From Rhodobacter sp. (GTDB lineage: Bacteria; Pseudomonadota; Alphaproteobacteria; Rhodobacterales; Rhodobacteraceae): a stretch of 64,000 nt of DNA. The stretch covers positions 124,001 through 188,000 of the forward strand of contig JAIXUH010000013.1 of the NCBI GenBank assembly GCA_027484145.1. Reading direction: 5' to 3'. Under the pieces are notes generated by a model that did no database searches, was not told where the DNA came from, and was given only the letters and a program-made list of their open reading frames with translations. Below, in pieces: positions 51,833-61,464 of the stretch; the first letter of the stretch is position 1, and each line of letters starts with the position of its first letter. Position numbers and translations under genes: made by a program.

Positions 51833-51982
51833 CTATGGGCTGATGGCCACACCCACGCCGCCGACGCGGCCGGAAAGTGACGGACGAAGAGATACACCAT
51901 CTGGCCCAAGGCTGACGGCCGCATTCAGGCGCGGGTCGGTGCAGGCGGACAGCAAGAGCAGCAGCATAAGCGATCTACGCAT
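51833..51982 (-). CDS. 49-aa lipoprotein downstream of argH
   Basis: Encodes MRRSLMLLLLLSAC with lipobox LSAC (Cys14), then TDPRLNAAVSLGPDGVSLRP and a Gly/Val-rich end. A small lipoprotein of this kind commonly sits between argH and lysA in Rhodobacteraceae and in other bacteria. Function unknown. No strong SD; it probably depends on the argH transcript. Confidence 0.75.
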   Translation of the reverse strand: MRRSLMLLLLLSACTDPRLNAAVSLGPDGVSLRPSLSGRVGGVGVAISP

Positions 51983-52049
51983 GGCAACCGTCTTTGGTTT
52001 CATCGCGGCCAAGGCTGCCATCATCCCACCTCGGCTTGCAAGCGGGCTT

Positions 52050-53453
52050 TCACACCAGCAGCGCTTTCCAGCGTGCCACCTGTGCGCGCACTTGATCGGG
52101 TGCCGTGCCGCCATAAGACATACGTGAGCGGATCGAGTTTTCGACACCCAAAACGCCAAACACATCGTCGCGAATGCCGGGATACGCGGTCTGCATCTCG
52201 GCCAGCGACAGATCGGGCAGATCACAGCCCTTGGCTTCGGCCATGGCGACAAGGCGGCCTGTTACATGATGCGCTTCGCGGAAGGGCAAGCCCAGTTCAC
52301 GCACCAGCCAATCCGCCAGATCGGTGGCGGTGGAAAACCCGGATGAGGCCGCCGCCGCCAATTGGGCGCGGTTAGCGGTCATGTCGGCCACCATGCCCGT
52401 CATCGCGGCAAGGCCCAGCATCAGCGTATCGGCGGCGTCAAAGACCTGTTCCTTGTCTTCCTGCATGTCTTTGGAATAGGTCAGCGGCAGGCCCTTCATC
52501 ACGGTAAACAAGGCTACGGTTGCCCCCAGAATGCGCCCGATCTTTGCGCGCAGCAGTTCGGCGGCATCGGGGTTCTTTTTCTGCGGCATGATGCTGCTGC
52601 CTGTCGTCCACTTGTCTGACAGCCGCACAAAGCGGAATTGCGCGCTGGACCAGATCACCAGTTCCTCGGCAAAGCGCGACAGATGCATGGCGCAAATGCT
52701 GCTGGCCGCCAGGAACTCCAGCGCGAAATCGCGGTCCGACACGGAATCGAGGCTGTTGGCAGTAGGGCGGTCAAACCCAAGCGCCTGCGCCGTCATGTGC
52801 CGGTCAATCGGGAATCCCGTTCCGGCAAGGGCGGCTGCCCCCAGCGGGCATTCGTTCATGCGGCGGCGGGCATCTTCGAACCGCGACCGGTCCCGCGCGA
52901 ACATCTCGACATAGGCCATCATGTGGTGGCCCCATGTCACGGGTTGTGCGGTTTGCAGATGGGTAAAGCCGGGCATCACCCAATCGGCCCCCGCTTCGGC
53001 CTGCGCGACAAAGGCCTGCATCAGCGCGGTCAATCCCGCCACTGCCGCATCGCACTGATCACGCACCCACAGGCGGAAATCGACAGCGACCTGATCATTG
53101 CGGCTGCGGGCCGTGTGCAGACGCTTGCCAGCCTCGCCCACAATCTCGGTCAGTCGGGATTCGACGTTCAGATGGATGTCTTCCAGTTCCACCCGAAACT
53201 GAAAGTTCCCGGCCTCGATCTCTGACAACACCGTGAGAAGGCCTTCCCCGATCGCCTCGGCATCCTTATTGGTCAAGATGCCTGTCGCGGCCAGCATCGC
53301 CGCATGGGCGCGCGACCCTGCGATATCCTGCGCGTAAAGCCGTTTGTCGAAGCCGATCGAGGCGTTGATCGCCTGCATGATGGCATTCGGACCTTCGGCA
53401 AAACGCCCGCCCCACATCTGGTTGGCGGATCTGGACGTAGAAGTTGCGGTCAT
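52050..53453 (-). CDS. argH: Argininosuccinate lyase
   Basis: A 467-aa enzyme of the fumarase/aspartase superfamily releasing arginine and fumarate. It has [15 protein letters not shown] at the N-terminus, [16 protein letters not shown] (near residue 113), [16 protein letters not shown] (near 160) and the catalytic-Ser loop [12 protein letters not shown] (near 282). The ATG at 53453 is chosen; an in-frame ATG at 53477 would overlap the start codon of divergent tlpA. Confidence 0.97.
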   Translation of the reverse strand: MTATSTSRSANQMWGGRFAEGPNAIMQAINASIGFDKRLYAQDIAGSRAHAAMLAATGILTNKDAEAIGEGLLTVLSEIEAGNFQFRVELEDIHLNVESRLTEIVGEAGKRLHTARSRNDQVAVDFRLWVRDQCDAAVAGLTALMQAFVAQAEAGADWVMPGFTHLQTAQPVTWGHHMMAYVEMFARDRSRFEDARRRMNECPLGAAALAGTGFPIDRHMTAQALGFDRPTANSLDSVSDRDFALEFLAASSICAMHLSRFAEELVIWSSAQFRFVRLSDKWTTGSSIMPQKKNPDAAELLRAKIGRILGATVALFTVMKGLPLTYSKDMQEDKEQVFDAADTLMLGLAAMTGMVADMTANRAQLAAAASSGFSTATDLADWLVRELGLPFREAHHVTGRLVAMAEAKGCDLPDLSLAEMQTAYPGIRDDVFGVLGVENSIRSRMSYGGTAPDQVRAQVARWKALLV

Positions 53454-53475
53454 GGGTGCGGCCTTCGGAGGTATC

Positions 53476-54018
53476 ATGCTGCGGATTATTCTGGTCGTCC
53501 TTTATACGGCCTTGGGCCTTGGTGCAAATGTGGCTCTGGCGCAGGATGTGGCCGCGCTGCGCAAAGGCGACATGAAAAAACTGGCACTGCACAGCGCTCC
53601 GGTTCAGATGGCCGACGCGCTTTTGCTGGACGCCACCGATGGCGAACATGCGCTTGCCGATTATCGTGGCAAATGGGTCGTGCTGAACTTCTGGGCCACA
53701 TGGTGCGCGCCCTGCCGGACCGAAATGCCGTCGCTGGACCGTTTGCAGGCCGCAATGCCAGACATTGCCGTGCTGCCCGTGGCCACGGGACGGAACGCGG
53801 TGGAAGGGATTGAGCGGTTCTATACCGAAGCTGGCATCATGAACCTGCCCGTGCTGCGCGACCCGTCGTCAGAGCTTGCCCGGGCGGCGCAGGTTATGGG
53901 TCTGCCTGTTACCGTCATCCTTAACCCCGAGGGTGCCGAAGTGGCACGGCTGATCGGCGACGCCGAATGGGACAGCGACAGCGCCAAGGCTGTCATCACC
54001 GCCTTGATGGCCCAGTAA
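53476..54018 (+). CDS. tlpA: TlpA-like thioredoxin-family protein
   Basis: A 180-aa periplasmic thiol-disulfide oxidoreductase: hydrophobic N-terminal signal/anchor (residues 4-22), thioredoxin fold with active site [16 protein letters not shown] (CAPC near residue 77) and the cis-Pro segment MGLPVTVIL. Family members reduce cytochrome-c or CuA assembly partners. GGAGG lies 5 bases before the ATG. It is divergent from argH with only 22 bases between start codons. Confidence 0.92.
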   Translation: MLRIILVVLYTALGLGANVALAQDVAALRKGDMKKLALHSAPVQMADALLLDATDGEHALADYRGKWVVLNFWATWCAPCRTEMPSLDRLQAAMPDIAVLPVATGRNAVEGIERFYTEAGIMNLPVLRDPSSELARAAQVMGLPVTVILNPEGAEVARLIGDAEWDSDSAKAVITALMAQ

Positions 54019-54042
54019 CGCAAAGCCAAGGCTTTGGTGCAG

Positions 54043-54067
54043 AAAAAGGGGCAGCGGGTGCTGCCCC
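54043..54067 (-). terminator. Intrinsic terminator of the aromatic-catabolic operon
   Basis: A perfect 8-bp stem GGGGCAGC/GCTGCCCC with a 4-nt loop (54048-54067) is followed on the minus strand by TTTTTCTG. It sits 9 bases beyond the intradiol dioxygenase stop. A separate CAAAGCC/GGCTTTG stem (54021-54036) follows the convergent tlpA stop. Confidence 0.85.
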
Positions 54068-54075
54068 ATGCGTTG

Positions 54076-54957
54076 TCAGCCCTTGCGCGACAGCACAAAG
54101 TCAAAGGCCACGTCAAGAAACGGCCCGTCAAAACCTGCAGTTGCAACTTCAGCGGGGTCTGACACCGGAACGAATTTGGCCAGCAAACTTTCCTTCACGC
54201 CAAACACCGCGTCCGAGGTGATGTAGGGATCATCCGGATCAAAGATATGCGTGACAAGGCGATCATAGCCTTCGGCTTCGACGATGTAGTGCAGGTGGGC
54301 GGGCCGATAGGGGTGGCGGCCCAACGCGCCCAAGAGCTTGCCCACCGGCCCGTCATCTGGAATGGGGTAGAACTTGGGTTTCACGCCCCTAAACCAGTAG
54401 CTGCCATCGGGGTTGGATCGAAAGACGCCGCGAAGGTTGAAATCGGGCTGAATGCCCTTTTGCTGCACATCGTAAAAGCCTTCGTCATTGGCCTGCCAGA
54501 CATCAATCTTGGCGCTTGCGATGGGATTGCCGGCCGTATCGAGAATACGGCCGCGCACGCGCATCGGCTCGCCCTTGGCATCAAGGCAGATGTCGGCGCC
54601 CATTGGCAGTTCCGGCGCATCAGCCACATGGAACGGGCCAAGAACCGTGCTTTCGCTGGCCCCCGAAGGTTTGCGGTTGTTGATCGCATCGACCAGCATC
54701 GACACGCCCAGAACATCCGACAGCAGGATGAATTCCTGCCGCCATTCGTTGCACATATGGCCTGTGTTCGTCAGGAACATGATGGCCTTGAACCATTCCT
54801 CCTCGGTCGGTTCGATTTCTTTCACCGCTTCGTGCAGTTTGCGCGTGATCACGTCCATCACCGCCTTCAGCCGCTCGTCCTGTGCGCGGGCGTTGCGGGC
54901 GATGACCACCTCGGCCGAGGTGGCTTCTGTAAAGTAGCCGCTTTCCTGATGTGTCAT
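54076..54957 (-). CDS. Intradiol dioxygenase, hydroxyquinol 1,2-dioxygenase-like
   Basis: A 293-aa non-haem Fe(III) dioxygenase that cleaves a catechol-type ring between the hydroxyls. An N-terminal helical dimer domain (1-100) precedes the beta-sandwich. Ligands are visible as Tyr in NDEGFYDVQQ (near 163), Tyr in KFYPIPDDGPVG (near 198) and two His in RPAHLHYIVEAEGYD (near 223). Length and the N-terminal domain fit the hydroxyquinol/chlorocatechol group. With the maleylacetate reductase gene in the same operon, hydroxyquinol (giving maleylacetate) is the best guess; catechol is the alternative. Confidence 0.9.
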   Translation of the reverse strand: MTHQESGYFTEATSAEVVIARNARAQDERLKAVMDVITRKLHEAVKEIEPTEEEWFKAIMFLTNTGHMCNEWRQEFILLSDVLGVSMLVDAINNRKPSGASESTVLGPFHVADAPELPMGADICLDAKGEPMRVRGRILDTAGNPIASAKIDVWQANDEGFYDVQQKGIQPDFNLRGVFRSNPDGSYWFRGVKPKFYPIPDDGPVGKLLGALGRHPYRPAHLHYIVEAEGYDRLVTHIFDPDDPYITSDAVFGVKESLLAKFVPVSDPAEVATAGFDGPFLDVAFDFVLSRKG

Positions 54958-54967
54958 GGCCGGCCCT

Positions 54968-56722
54968 TCACTTTCCAAGAATGGTGGTCAGAACGCGTGT
55001 CATGGCCGCGTCGGGGTCGCTGACCATCTCGACGGCGCGCCACGCCACATGCTGGTCAGGGCGCACCAGCAGGCAGCCGGCATCCCTGATTTCACGCGCA
55101 CGCGCCCAATCGCCGGTGTGATCCTCGACCCCGCAACGCGGGCCGATCTTGACCGTACGGATGGGCAGGCCCAAAGCCGCGCCCGCCCGTTCCGCCGCCG
55201 CAATCCACGCATCGCCACCGATGCCCGTCAGCAGCGTGAACTGTCCCTTGCCGGTTAGATCAAGGGTGGAATGCTTTTGCCCCTTACGGTCAAACAGCCA
55301 GACGTGCGGCAGGCGGGCCCCCGGCCATGTTGTCGGCTGATAGTGCAGTTCCATATCCCGGTCCGCAGCGGGTTCCGGCTGACCATCCGTGACCGCCGCG
55401 GAGGAGCGGTAGCGCTGGTTCATCTCGACCCCGTGGCAATCAAACTCATACTTCTTGAACGCGATGGCCTTTCGAAGCGCCTCACGCTGCGCCTCGGCGG
55501 CAGGGGTCGCATCGCAACGCGCATCCATGTTTTTCTGAATCTTGTCGTGGTCCACGCCACCATCCATGCCCAACGCCTCAAAGATCGGGCCAAATTCACC
55601 AATCGACTGGTTGGCACGGGTCACGATCTGCCGGGCAATTGGCGCGCGTTCCTCGGAATAGCTGTCCAGCAGCTTTGGAGTGGCCTGCCCCTTGACCACC
55701 GCAGCCAGTTTCCACGCCAGATTGAACGCATCCTGAATCGAGGTATTGGAGCCAAGGCCGTTCGAAGGCGGGTGGCGGTGGGCGGCGTCGCCCATAATGA
55801 ACACGCGGTCCTTTTGCATGTGGGTCGCAAAGCAGTTGTTCACCGTCCAAGTGTTGGCGCTGATCAGGTCAATCTCCAGCGCCGGATCACCCACCAGTTG
55901 CCGCGCCACCTGCGTGGCCATCGCGGCATCCACCACGGGCGCGGGCTGGTTGATGTCATAGCCCCAGACGATCAGCCATTCGTTCCACGGCCGCACCATC
56001 CGCACCAGCCCCATGCCGATGCCGCCCACATCCGCCCCCGGCTGCATGACCCAGTAAAGAACCGAGGGGCGATGCGCGACGTATTTGGACAGGTCGGCGC
56101 GGAACAGGATATTCATGCTGCCGCCGACGCCCATCTTCCCTTCAAACGGCAACCCGGCATGTTCCGCCACAAGGCTGTTGCCGCCATCCGCACCAACCAG
56201 AAACTTGGACCGAATGGTGATGTCGCGCCCGGTCATCCGGTCACGGCAGGTTGTCGTCACCCCGTCAGCATCCTGAACATGGCTCAGGTATTCCGTGCTC
56301 ATCCGCGCTTGTGTGCCCCGCGCGCAGGCGGTCTTGAACAGGATCGGCTCCATGAAGGTCTGCGGCAGGTCGTTCATCATGGTGGGAGAGGACATCAGAT
56401 GCTCGGCCCGTGACAGCGGGCTGTTGCCCCAGCTTTTCATCCGACCCAGTTCTTCGCCGGCAAGGCTTTCGCAAAACACGTTCTCGCCCATCAGATCCTG
56501 TGGCGCGCAGTGCCGGTAAACCTCGGCCTCGACCTCGGGGCCAAGGTCGCGCAGAACCTCCATCGTGCGCTGGTTGGTGATATGCGCGCGTGGGGTATTG
56601 GCCAGCCAGCGGTAGCGGTTCACCACCATGTTTTCGATGCCATAGGACGACAGCAAGGCCGCCGTCGCGCTGCCCGCAGGCCCCGTGCCGATGATCAGCA
56701 CATCTGTTGTGATATCAGCCAT
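54968..56722 (-). CDS. FAD-dependent aromatic monooxygenase (TfdB-like)
   Basis: A 584-aa class-A flavoprotein hydroxylase. FAD/NADPH motifs: VLIIGTGPAGSATAALLSSYG (residues 8-28), the substrate/FAD loop PRAHITNQRTMEVLRDLG (near 44), LVGADGGNSLVAEHAGLP (near 180) and GDAAHRHPPSNGLGSNTSIQD (near 300), then the C-terminal thioredoxin-like domain. These blocks match the 2,4-dichlorophenol 6-monooxygenase/resorcinol hydroxylase branch. It probably hydroxylates a phenol to feed the intradiol enzyme. The ATG at 56722 overlaps the upstream stop (TGATG), with GGAGG 6 bases before; a GTG one codon earlier is possible. Confidence 0.91.
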   Translation of the reverse strand: MADITTDVLIIGTGPAGSATAALLSSYGIENMVVNRYRWLANTPRAHITNQRTMEVLRDLGPEVEAEVYRHCAPQDLMGENVFCESLAGEELGRMKSWGNSPLSRAEHLMSSPTMMNDLPQTFMEPILFKTACARGTQARMSTEYLSHVQDADGVTTTCRDRMTGRDITIRSKFLVGADGGNSLVAEHAGLPFEGKMGVGGSMNILFRADLSKYVAHRPSVLYWVMQPGADVGGIGMGLVRMVRPWNEWLIVWGYDINQPAPVVDAAMATQVARQLVGDPALEIDLISANTWTVNNCFATHMQKDRVFIMGDAAHRHPPSNGLGSNTSIQDAFNLAWKLAAVVKGQATPKLLDSYSEERAPIARQIVTRANQSIGEFGPIFEALGMDGGVDHDKIQKNMDARCDATPAAEAQREALRKAIAFKKYEFDCHGVEMNQRYRSSAAVTDGQPEPAADRDMELHYQPTTWPGARLPHVWLFDRKGQKHSTLDLTGKGQFTLLTGIGGDAWIAAAERAGAALGLPIRTVKIGPRCGVEDHTGDWARAREIRDAGCLLVRPDQHVAWRAVEMVSDPDAAMTRVLTTILGK

Positions 56723-57768
56723 CACTTTCCTCCATTGATGTCATGCCCGACCAATCTGCGTTGGACGGGAAAAAGCCGCAGGCCCGTGCGCGCCGCGATC
56801 AGGCCCCAAAGGCCCTTGGGTGCGAACAGCATCACGGCGATGGCCAAAAGGCCAAGCGTCAAAAGATACCATGCGCCATAGTCGGACAGGGCCGATTGTA
56901 GGACAAAGAACACGATCACGCCGATGATCGGCCCTTCCAGCGTGCCGATCCCCCCGATGACCACGATAAAGATCACATAGGCCGTCCAATCGGTGAGGCT
57001 GAACGCTGCATCGGGCGAAATGCGGGCCGTCTGCACATAGATCAGCGCGCCGATCAGGCCGGTCGCAAAAGCGGCAATCAGGAACACGGCCCATTTCAGG
57101 CGGGTCGTGTCGATGCCCACCGACCGCGCCGCCTCGGTGTTGTCGCGCACGGCGGCAAGGGCAAGGCCAAGTCGGTTTTTCAGCAGCCAGTAAATGCCCC
57201 CGATGATGCAAACGGTAAGGATCAGCGCCAGCCAATAGGCAAGGATATCGCGGGCCGCAGCCTCGCGCACATCAAACAGGGTCCGGATCAGTTCGACCCC
57301 CATGATGTCAGACGTCGCCTCGCGCGGCAGGCTGGTGCCGGTGCCGCCGCCAAGCGCCTTCCATTGCGCGACCAAGAGGCGCGTCACCTCGGCAATCACC
57401 CATGTGCCGATGGCGAAATAGGCCCCTTGCAAGCGAAACGCGAAAAACGCCGTCGGCACCGCAAGGATCACCGCCGCCACACCGCCCACCAGAACCGCAG
57501 GCACAGGGTCCCAGCCGAACAGGATCACCATGGCAAACATCGCATAGGCCCCGATGCCGACAAAGGCCTGCTGCCCCACGCTGACAAGTCCGCCATATCC
57601 GGCCAGCAGATTCCAGACCTGCGCCAGCGACAGCATAGTCAGGATAAAGAACAAGTCCTGAATCAGGCTGCGCGGCGCAACGGCGGGCAAGGCAAGGCCC
57701 GCAAGAACAAGGACGACAACCATCAGTCCGGTGATCGTTCCGGCGCGGGTGCGGGTGACAATCTTCAT
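56722..57768 (-). CDS. Branched-chain-type ABC permease (LivM-like)
   Basis: A 348-aa inner-membrane permease with about nine helices and the LivM block NLLAGYGGLVSVGQQAFVGIGAYA split over helices 2-3. HAAT-family importers carry branched amino acids or, in aromatic operons, benzoate-like acids and amides. The ATG at 57768 (AAGGGA upstream) is preferred; an ATG at 57786 overlapping the livH stop would add six residues. Confidence 0.93.
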   Translation of the reverse strand: MKIVTRTRAGTITGLMVVVLVLAGLALPAVAPRSLIQDLFFILTMLSLAQVWNLLAGYGGLVSVGQQAFVGIGAYAMFAMVILFGWDPVPAVLVGGVAAVILAVPTAFFAFRLQGAYFAIGTWVIAEVTRLLVAQWKALGGGTGTSLPREATSDIMGVELIRTLFDVREAAARDILAYWLALILTVCIIGGIYWLLKNRLGLALAAVRDNTEAARSVGIDTTRLKWAVFLIAAFATGLIGALIYVQTARISPDAAFSLTDWTAYVIFIVVIGGIGTLEGPIIGVIVFFVLQSALSDYGAWYLLTLGLLAIAVMLFAPKGLWGLIAARTGLRLFPVQRRLVGHDINGGK

Positions 57769-57785
57769 GCGCTGTCCCTTTTCCA

Positions 57786-58649
57786 TCAATCAAGCGCGCG
57801 CGGGAACAACCCGCGTGGCCGGATCACCAGCACCACCAGAAACGCGATGTGCCCGGCAAGGATTTGCCATTCGGGGTTGATGGCTGCGCCCAAGGTTTGC
57901 GCCACACCAATGATGATCCCGCCCGCCAAGGTGCCCCACAGGCTGCCCAGACCACCGATAATGACCGCCTCGAACGCATAGATCAGGCGTGCCGGGCCGA
58001 TCGACGGATCAAAGTTCGATCGCATGCCAAGATAAAGCGCGGCAATCGTTACCACGACCATGGCAAGCCCGGTGGCCATGGCAAAGATGCCGCGCGGATT
58101 GATCCCCATCAGGCTGGCCGTCACCGGATCATCACTGGTTGCGCGAAAGGCACGGCCCAGCGCGGTGCGATAAAAGATCTGGTTCAGCACGACAATCACC
58201 GCCACCGCCGACCCAAAGGTCAAAAGCGGCATCACCCCCACGGTGATACCGCCCAGCGACACAGACGCACTTTCCAGCGGGCCAATCGGTATGCGACGGC
58301 TGTCAGCCGAGAATGCCTCAAGCATCCCGTTCTGCAAGGCGACGGACAGGCCAAAGGTTACCAGCAGCGGCGGCAGAATATCCTTGCCCAGCACCCGGTT
58401 CAGGATGAACCGCTGCAACAGCCAGCCAAAGGCAAACATCGCAGGCGCCGCCAGCAAAGCCGCCAGAAACGGGTTCAACCCCAGCCCCTGAACGAGCAAC
58501 AGGATCAGGAACGCCGCCGCCACGATCATGTCGCCATGGGCAAGATTGACCAGCCGCATGATCCCGAACACAAGGCTGAGGCCCGCGGCAAACAGCGCAT
58601 AGAGCCCACCCAGCAGCACCCCCTGCACCACGGTATCAACCCAGATCAT
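57786..58649 (-). CDS. Branched-chain-type ABC permease (LivH-like)
   Basis: A 287-aa permease with eight or so helices and the typical LYALFAAGLSLVFGIMRLVNLAHGD N-terminus (residues 16-40). Its gene overlaps livF upstream by four bases. Forms the channel with the LivM-like protein. Confidence 0.93.
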   Translation of the reverse strand: MIWVDTVVQGVLLGGLYALFAAGLSLVFGIMRLVNLAHGDMIVAAAFLILLLVQGLGLNPFLAALLAAPAMFAFGWLLQRFILNRVLGKDILPPLLVTFGLSVALQNGMLEAFSADSRRIPIGPLESASVSLGGITVGVMPLLTFGSAVAVIVVLNQIFYRTALGRAFRATSDDPVTASLMGINPRGIFAMATGLAMVVVTIAALYLGMRSNFDPSIGPARLIYAFEAVIIGGLGSLWGTLAGGIIIGVAQTLGAAINPEWQILAGHIAFLVVLVIRPRGLFPRALD

Positions 58650-59353
58650 GCGGCTTCTCCGAAATAGGCGGCATGAATCTGCGCGCGGTTCAGTTGTGCT
58701 GGCGTACCTTCTAGCGTGATGCGCCCTTCCATCATGCAGACCACACGGTCAGCCACCGAAAGCGCGCGGGCGATATCCTGCTCGACGATCACCACCGCCA
58801 TGCCCGAGGCGCGGATGCGCGGCAGGGCGGCGTAAATGTCTCGAATGACAACGGGGGCAAGGCCTAGACTGATTTCGTCGCACAAAAGCAGATCAGGGTT
58901 CGACATCAGCGCCCGGCCGATGGCCACCATCTGCTGCTGCCCGCCCGACAAGGCCGTGCCCGGCGACCGCCGCCGTTCCCGCAAAATCGGGAAAAGGTCA
59001 TATATCGCCTCAAGGCCCCATGGTCCGCTTCCGCCACGGACCTGCCCGCCAATCAGCAGGTTCTCCTCAACCGACAGCGACGGAAACAGCTTGCGTCCTT
59101 CGGGCACCATCGCAATGCCGCGTTGCATCACGCGGTCGGCGGGCAGATCGCCAATCGCTTCGCCACGGTGCATCACCATGCCCGGCGCATTACGCAAAAC
59201 CCCGGTGATCGACCGCAAAAGCGTTGTCTTTCCTGCACCATTCGCCCCGATGATGGCAAGGCATTCCCCTTTGGCCACCGCCAGATCAATGCCGAACAGA
59301 GCCTTGAACTGGCCATAGGATGCCGTCAGCCCGTGTGTCTGCAACAGCATCAT
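58646..59353 (-). CDS. ABC transporter ATPase (LivF-like)
   Basis: A 235-aa ATPase: Walker A GANGAGKTTLLRSI (near residue 36), LSGGQQQMVAIGRALM (near 137), Walker B LLLCDEISLGLAP, and the LivF-type end (TPAQLNRAQIHAAYFG). Overlaps the livG and livH-like genes by four bases each, a tightly coupled module. Confidence 0.94.
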   Translation of the reverse strand: MMLLQTHGLTASYGQFKALFGIDLAVAKGECLAIIGANGAGKTTLLRSITGVLRNAPGMVMHRGEAIGDLPADRVMQRGIAMVPEGRKLFPSLSVEENLLIGGQVRGGSGPWGLEAIYDLFPILRERRRSPGTALSGGQQQMVAIGRALMSNPDLLLCDEISLGLAPVVIRDIYAALPRIRASGMAVVIVEQDIARALSVADRVVCMMEGRITLEGTPAQLNRAQIHAAYFGEAA

Positions 59354-60072
59354 GCCTCCATCCCCAGATAGATCTCGCGCACATCCTTTGACGCCATGAT
59401 GTCATCCGGCGCGCCAATGCCGATGACACGTCCGAAATCCAGCACCAGCAGGCGCTCGACCACACTGGTCAGCGCGTGCAGCACATGCTCGATCCAGATG
59501 ATCGTCACGCCCTTTGCGTGCAGGCCACGGATGGTGTCGATAAGCGCGCGGCACTCGCCTTCCGTGAGGCCCCCGGCGATTTCGTCCAGCAACAGCAGTT
59601 CGGGACCCGTCGCCATGGCACGCGCCAGTTCAAGGCGTTTGCGGTCCAGCAAACTCAGGCTGCCAGCAAGCGTATTGGCCTTGGCCAGCATTTCGGTATC
59701 GCGCAGAATGGCAATGCAATCGTCCGCCACCGCCGCCTCTGGGGCCCCCCGCCCATAGACTGCCGCCGCCAGCAGGTTCTCCAGAACGGTCAAACCCTCA
59801 AAGGGTTGCGGAATCTGAAAGCTGCGTCCCACACCCATTCTGACGCGCTTCATCGCGGGAAGGCGTGTCACATCCTGACCCAAAAGCATGATCCGGCCCT
59901 GATCCGGGCTGATGTTGCCGGTGATCAGGTTGAACAGCGTCGATTTTCCCGCGCCGTTTGGGCCAATGATGCCCAGCGCCTGCCCCTTTGGCACGGTCAG
60001 GCTGACGCCATCGGTCACCTTCAGGGCGCCAAAGCTTTTCGACACGTCGATCAGGTCCAGAACAGTCGTCAT
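59350..60072 (-). CDS. ABC transporter ATPase (LivG-like)
   Basis: A 240-aa ATPase: Walker A GPNGAGKSTLFNLITG (near residue 37), FQIPQPFEGLTVLEN (Q-loop), signature SLSLLDRKRLELARAMA (LSxxxxxR variant typical of LivG), Walker B LLLLDEIAGGLTEGE. Pairs with the LivF-like protein. Confidence 0.94.
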   Translation of the reverse strand: MTTVLDLIDVSKSFGALKVTDGVSLTVPKGQALGIIGPNGAGKSTLFNLITGNISPDQGRIMLLGQDVTRLPAMKRVRMGVGRSFQIPQPFEGLTVLENLLAAAVYGRGAPEAAVADDCIAILRDTEMLAKANTLAGSLSLLDRKRLELARAMATGPELLLLDEIAGGLTEGECRALIDTIRGLHAKGVTIIWIEHVLHALTSVVERLLVLDFGRVIGIGAPDDIMASKDVREIYLGMEA

Positions 60073-60095
60073 CCGCAGCCTTTCGGTCGTTCGGG

Positions 60096-60157
60096 CCCCG
60101 GATCGGGCGCAGGCCCGGTCCGGGGTGTATCGCGTATCCGGGCCGCATGGCCCGGAT
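60096..60157 (-). repeat. Tandem strong stem-loops between binding-protein and livG genes
   Basis: A 13-bp stem (60096-60108 with 60113-60125, one G-U, 4-nt loop) and a 9-bp perfect stem ATCCGGGCC/GGCCCGGAT (60136-60157) lie back to back after the binding-protein stop. No U tract follows. They probably stop 3' decay of the binding-protein mRNA and lower read-through into the transporter genes. Confidence 0.65.
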
Positions 60158-60166
60158 GCCGCAAGG

Positions 60167-61441
60167 TCAGGCCAGAGCCTCCATCGTGCCGCCGGTCGGA
60201 ATGCTCGGCGCGGTCTTGTTGTCGACCACCACTAGCGCAAAGGTGCCGTCGGCATTGCGGCGCCACTGTCCGCCCACCAGTTGCGTCTTGCAGACATTGG
60301 CGGCAGCGAACGGCGGCAGGTTGGCGCCATCCCAAGCAAGCTTACCCACCATCGTATCCAGCGAGGTGGCCGCGATCGCGGCTGCAACGCCTTCACGGTC
60401 GGTCACATCCGACGCGCGGCCCATCACATTCGAGGCCATTTCGAACAGCGAATGGATGAACCCGATGGGCTGCGTCCATGGACGCTGCGTCTTGGCCGTG
60501 AAGTCGGCGGCAAGGTCGGCGGCCGACTGCCCGGTCAGACTTGAGGTGAACGGATGGGTGTTCGACCACCACACTTCGGACGAGAGGTTATGCCCGGCCT
60601 CGCCCAGCGCTTCAACTGATTGCGGGAACAGAATGGCCTTTGCCACGGTAATAATCTTGGGGCTAAAGCCTTGCTGGATCGCCTGATTGCGGAAGGTGGT
60701 GAAATCGGGCGGGATGACCACGCCGGTCACGATCTGGGCATTGGCTGCCTTGAAGGCGTTGATCTGGGCGGTAAAATCATCGGTCAGGTTCTGATAGCGG
60801 CCCGGATCAGTCAGCGTATAGCCCTGCGCGGCGAAACCGGGGCCGACGCCCACATTCGGGTCGCCCCATGCGTTGCCGTCGCCGTCGTTGGGGAACAGCC
60901 CCCCGACCGCCTTGTTGGTTTCCACCTGATTCCACATGTTCAGGAAGACCGCGATCACGTCCTCCAGCCCCCAGAAATAGTGGAAGGCAAAATCAAACGG
61001 CTTCCACGACGCCGGATCACCGGGGTTGCCCTGCTGGCCGATGAACCAAGGCTGCCACGGTGCCATGGTCGAAATCACCGGCATGCCTTCGGCTTCACAG
61101 GTGGTTGCCACGGGATTGGTGTTTTCCGGGGTCGAGGCGACCAGCATCAGGTCGATCTCGTCATCGACGATCAACTCCTTTGCCACTTCCGCCGCGCGGT
61201 TGGGGTTGGACTGGCTGTCCTTGACGATCACCTCAAAGTTCTTGCCAGCGTCAGACGCCAGAAAGCTTTCAATGTTATAGGCATCGCTTTCGGCAAAGCC
61301 AGCCAGCGGGCCGGTCTGCGGGCTGACATAGCCCAGCTTGATCTTTGCGCCTTGGGCAATGGCAGGCGCCGCAAGGCCCGAGGCGGCCATGGCAAGGCCC
61401 GCCGCCGAGGTCGATTTAAGGAACTTTCTTCTGGTAATCAT
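60167..61441 (-). CDS. ABC transporter substrate-binding protein with Tat signal
   Basis: A 424-aa LivJ/HAAT-type periplasmic binding protein. The N-terminus has a twin-arginine motif TRRKFLK followed by a hydrophobic stretch ending AIA-QG (residue 30), so it is exported folded. IKLGYVSPQTGPLAGFAESD is the standard type-1 binding-fold start. Given the operon, the ligand is probably an aromatic acid or related compound. Confidence 0.92.
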   Translation of the reverse strand: MITRRKFLKSTSAAGLAMAASGLAAPAIAQGAKIKLGYVSPQTGPLAGFAESDAYNIESFLASDAGKNFEVIVKDSQSNPNRAAEVAKELIVDDEIDLMLVASTPENTNPVATTCEAEGMPVISTMAPWQPWFIGQQGNPGDPASWKPFDFAFHYFWGLEDVIAVFLNMWNQVETNKAVGGLFPNDGDGNAWGDPNVGVGPGFAAQGYTLTDPGRYQNLTDDFTAQINAFKAANAQIVTGVVIPPDFTTFRNQAIQQGFSPKIITVAKAILFPQSVEALGEAGHNLSSEVWWSNTHPFTSSLTGQSAADLAADFTAKTQRPWTQPIGFIHSLFEMASNVMGRASDVTDREGVAAAIAATSLDTMVGKLAWDGANLPPFAAANVCKTQLVGGQWRRNADGTFALVVVDNKTAPSIPTGGTMEALA

Positions 61442-61464
61442 GGTGGTCCTCCCGGTTATGTTGT

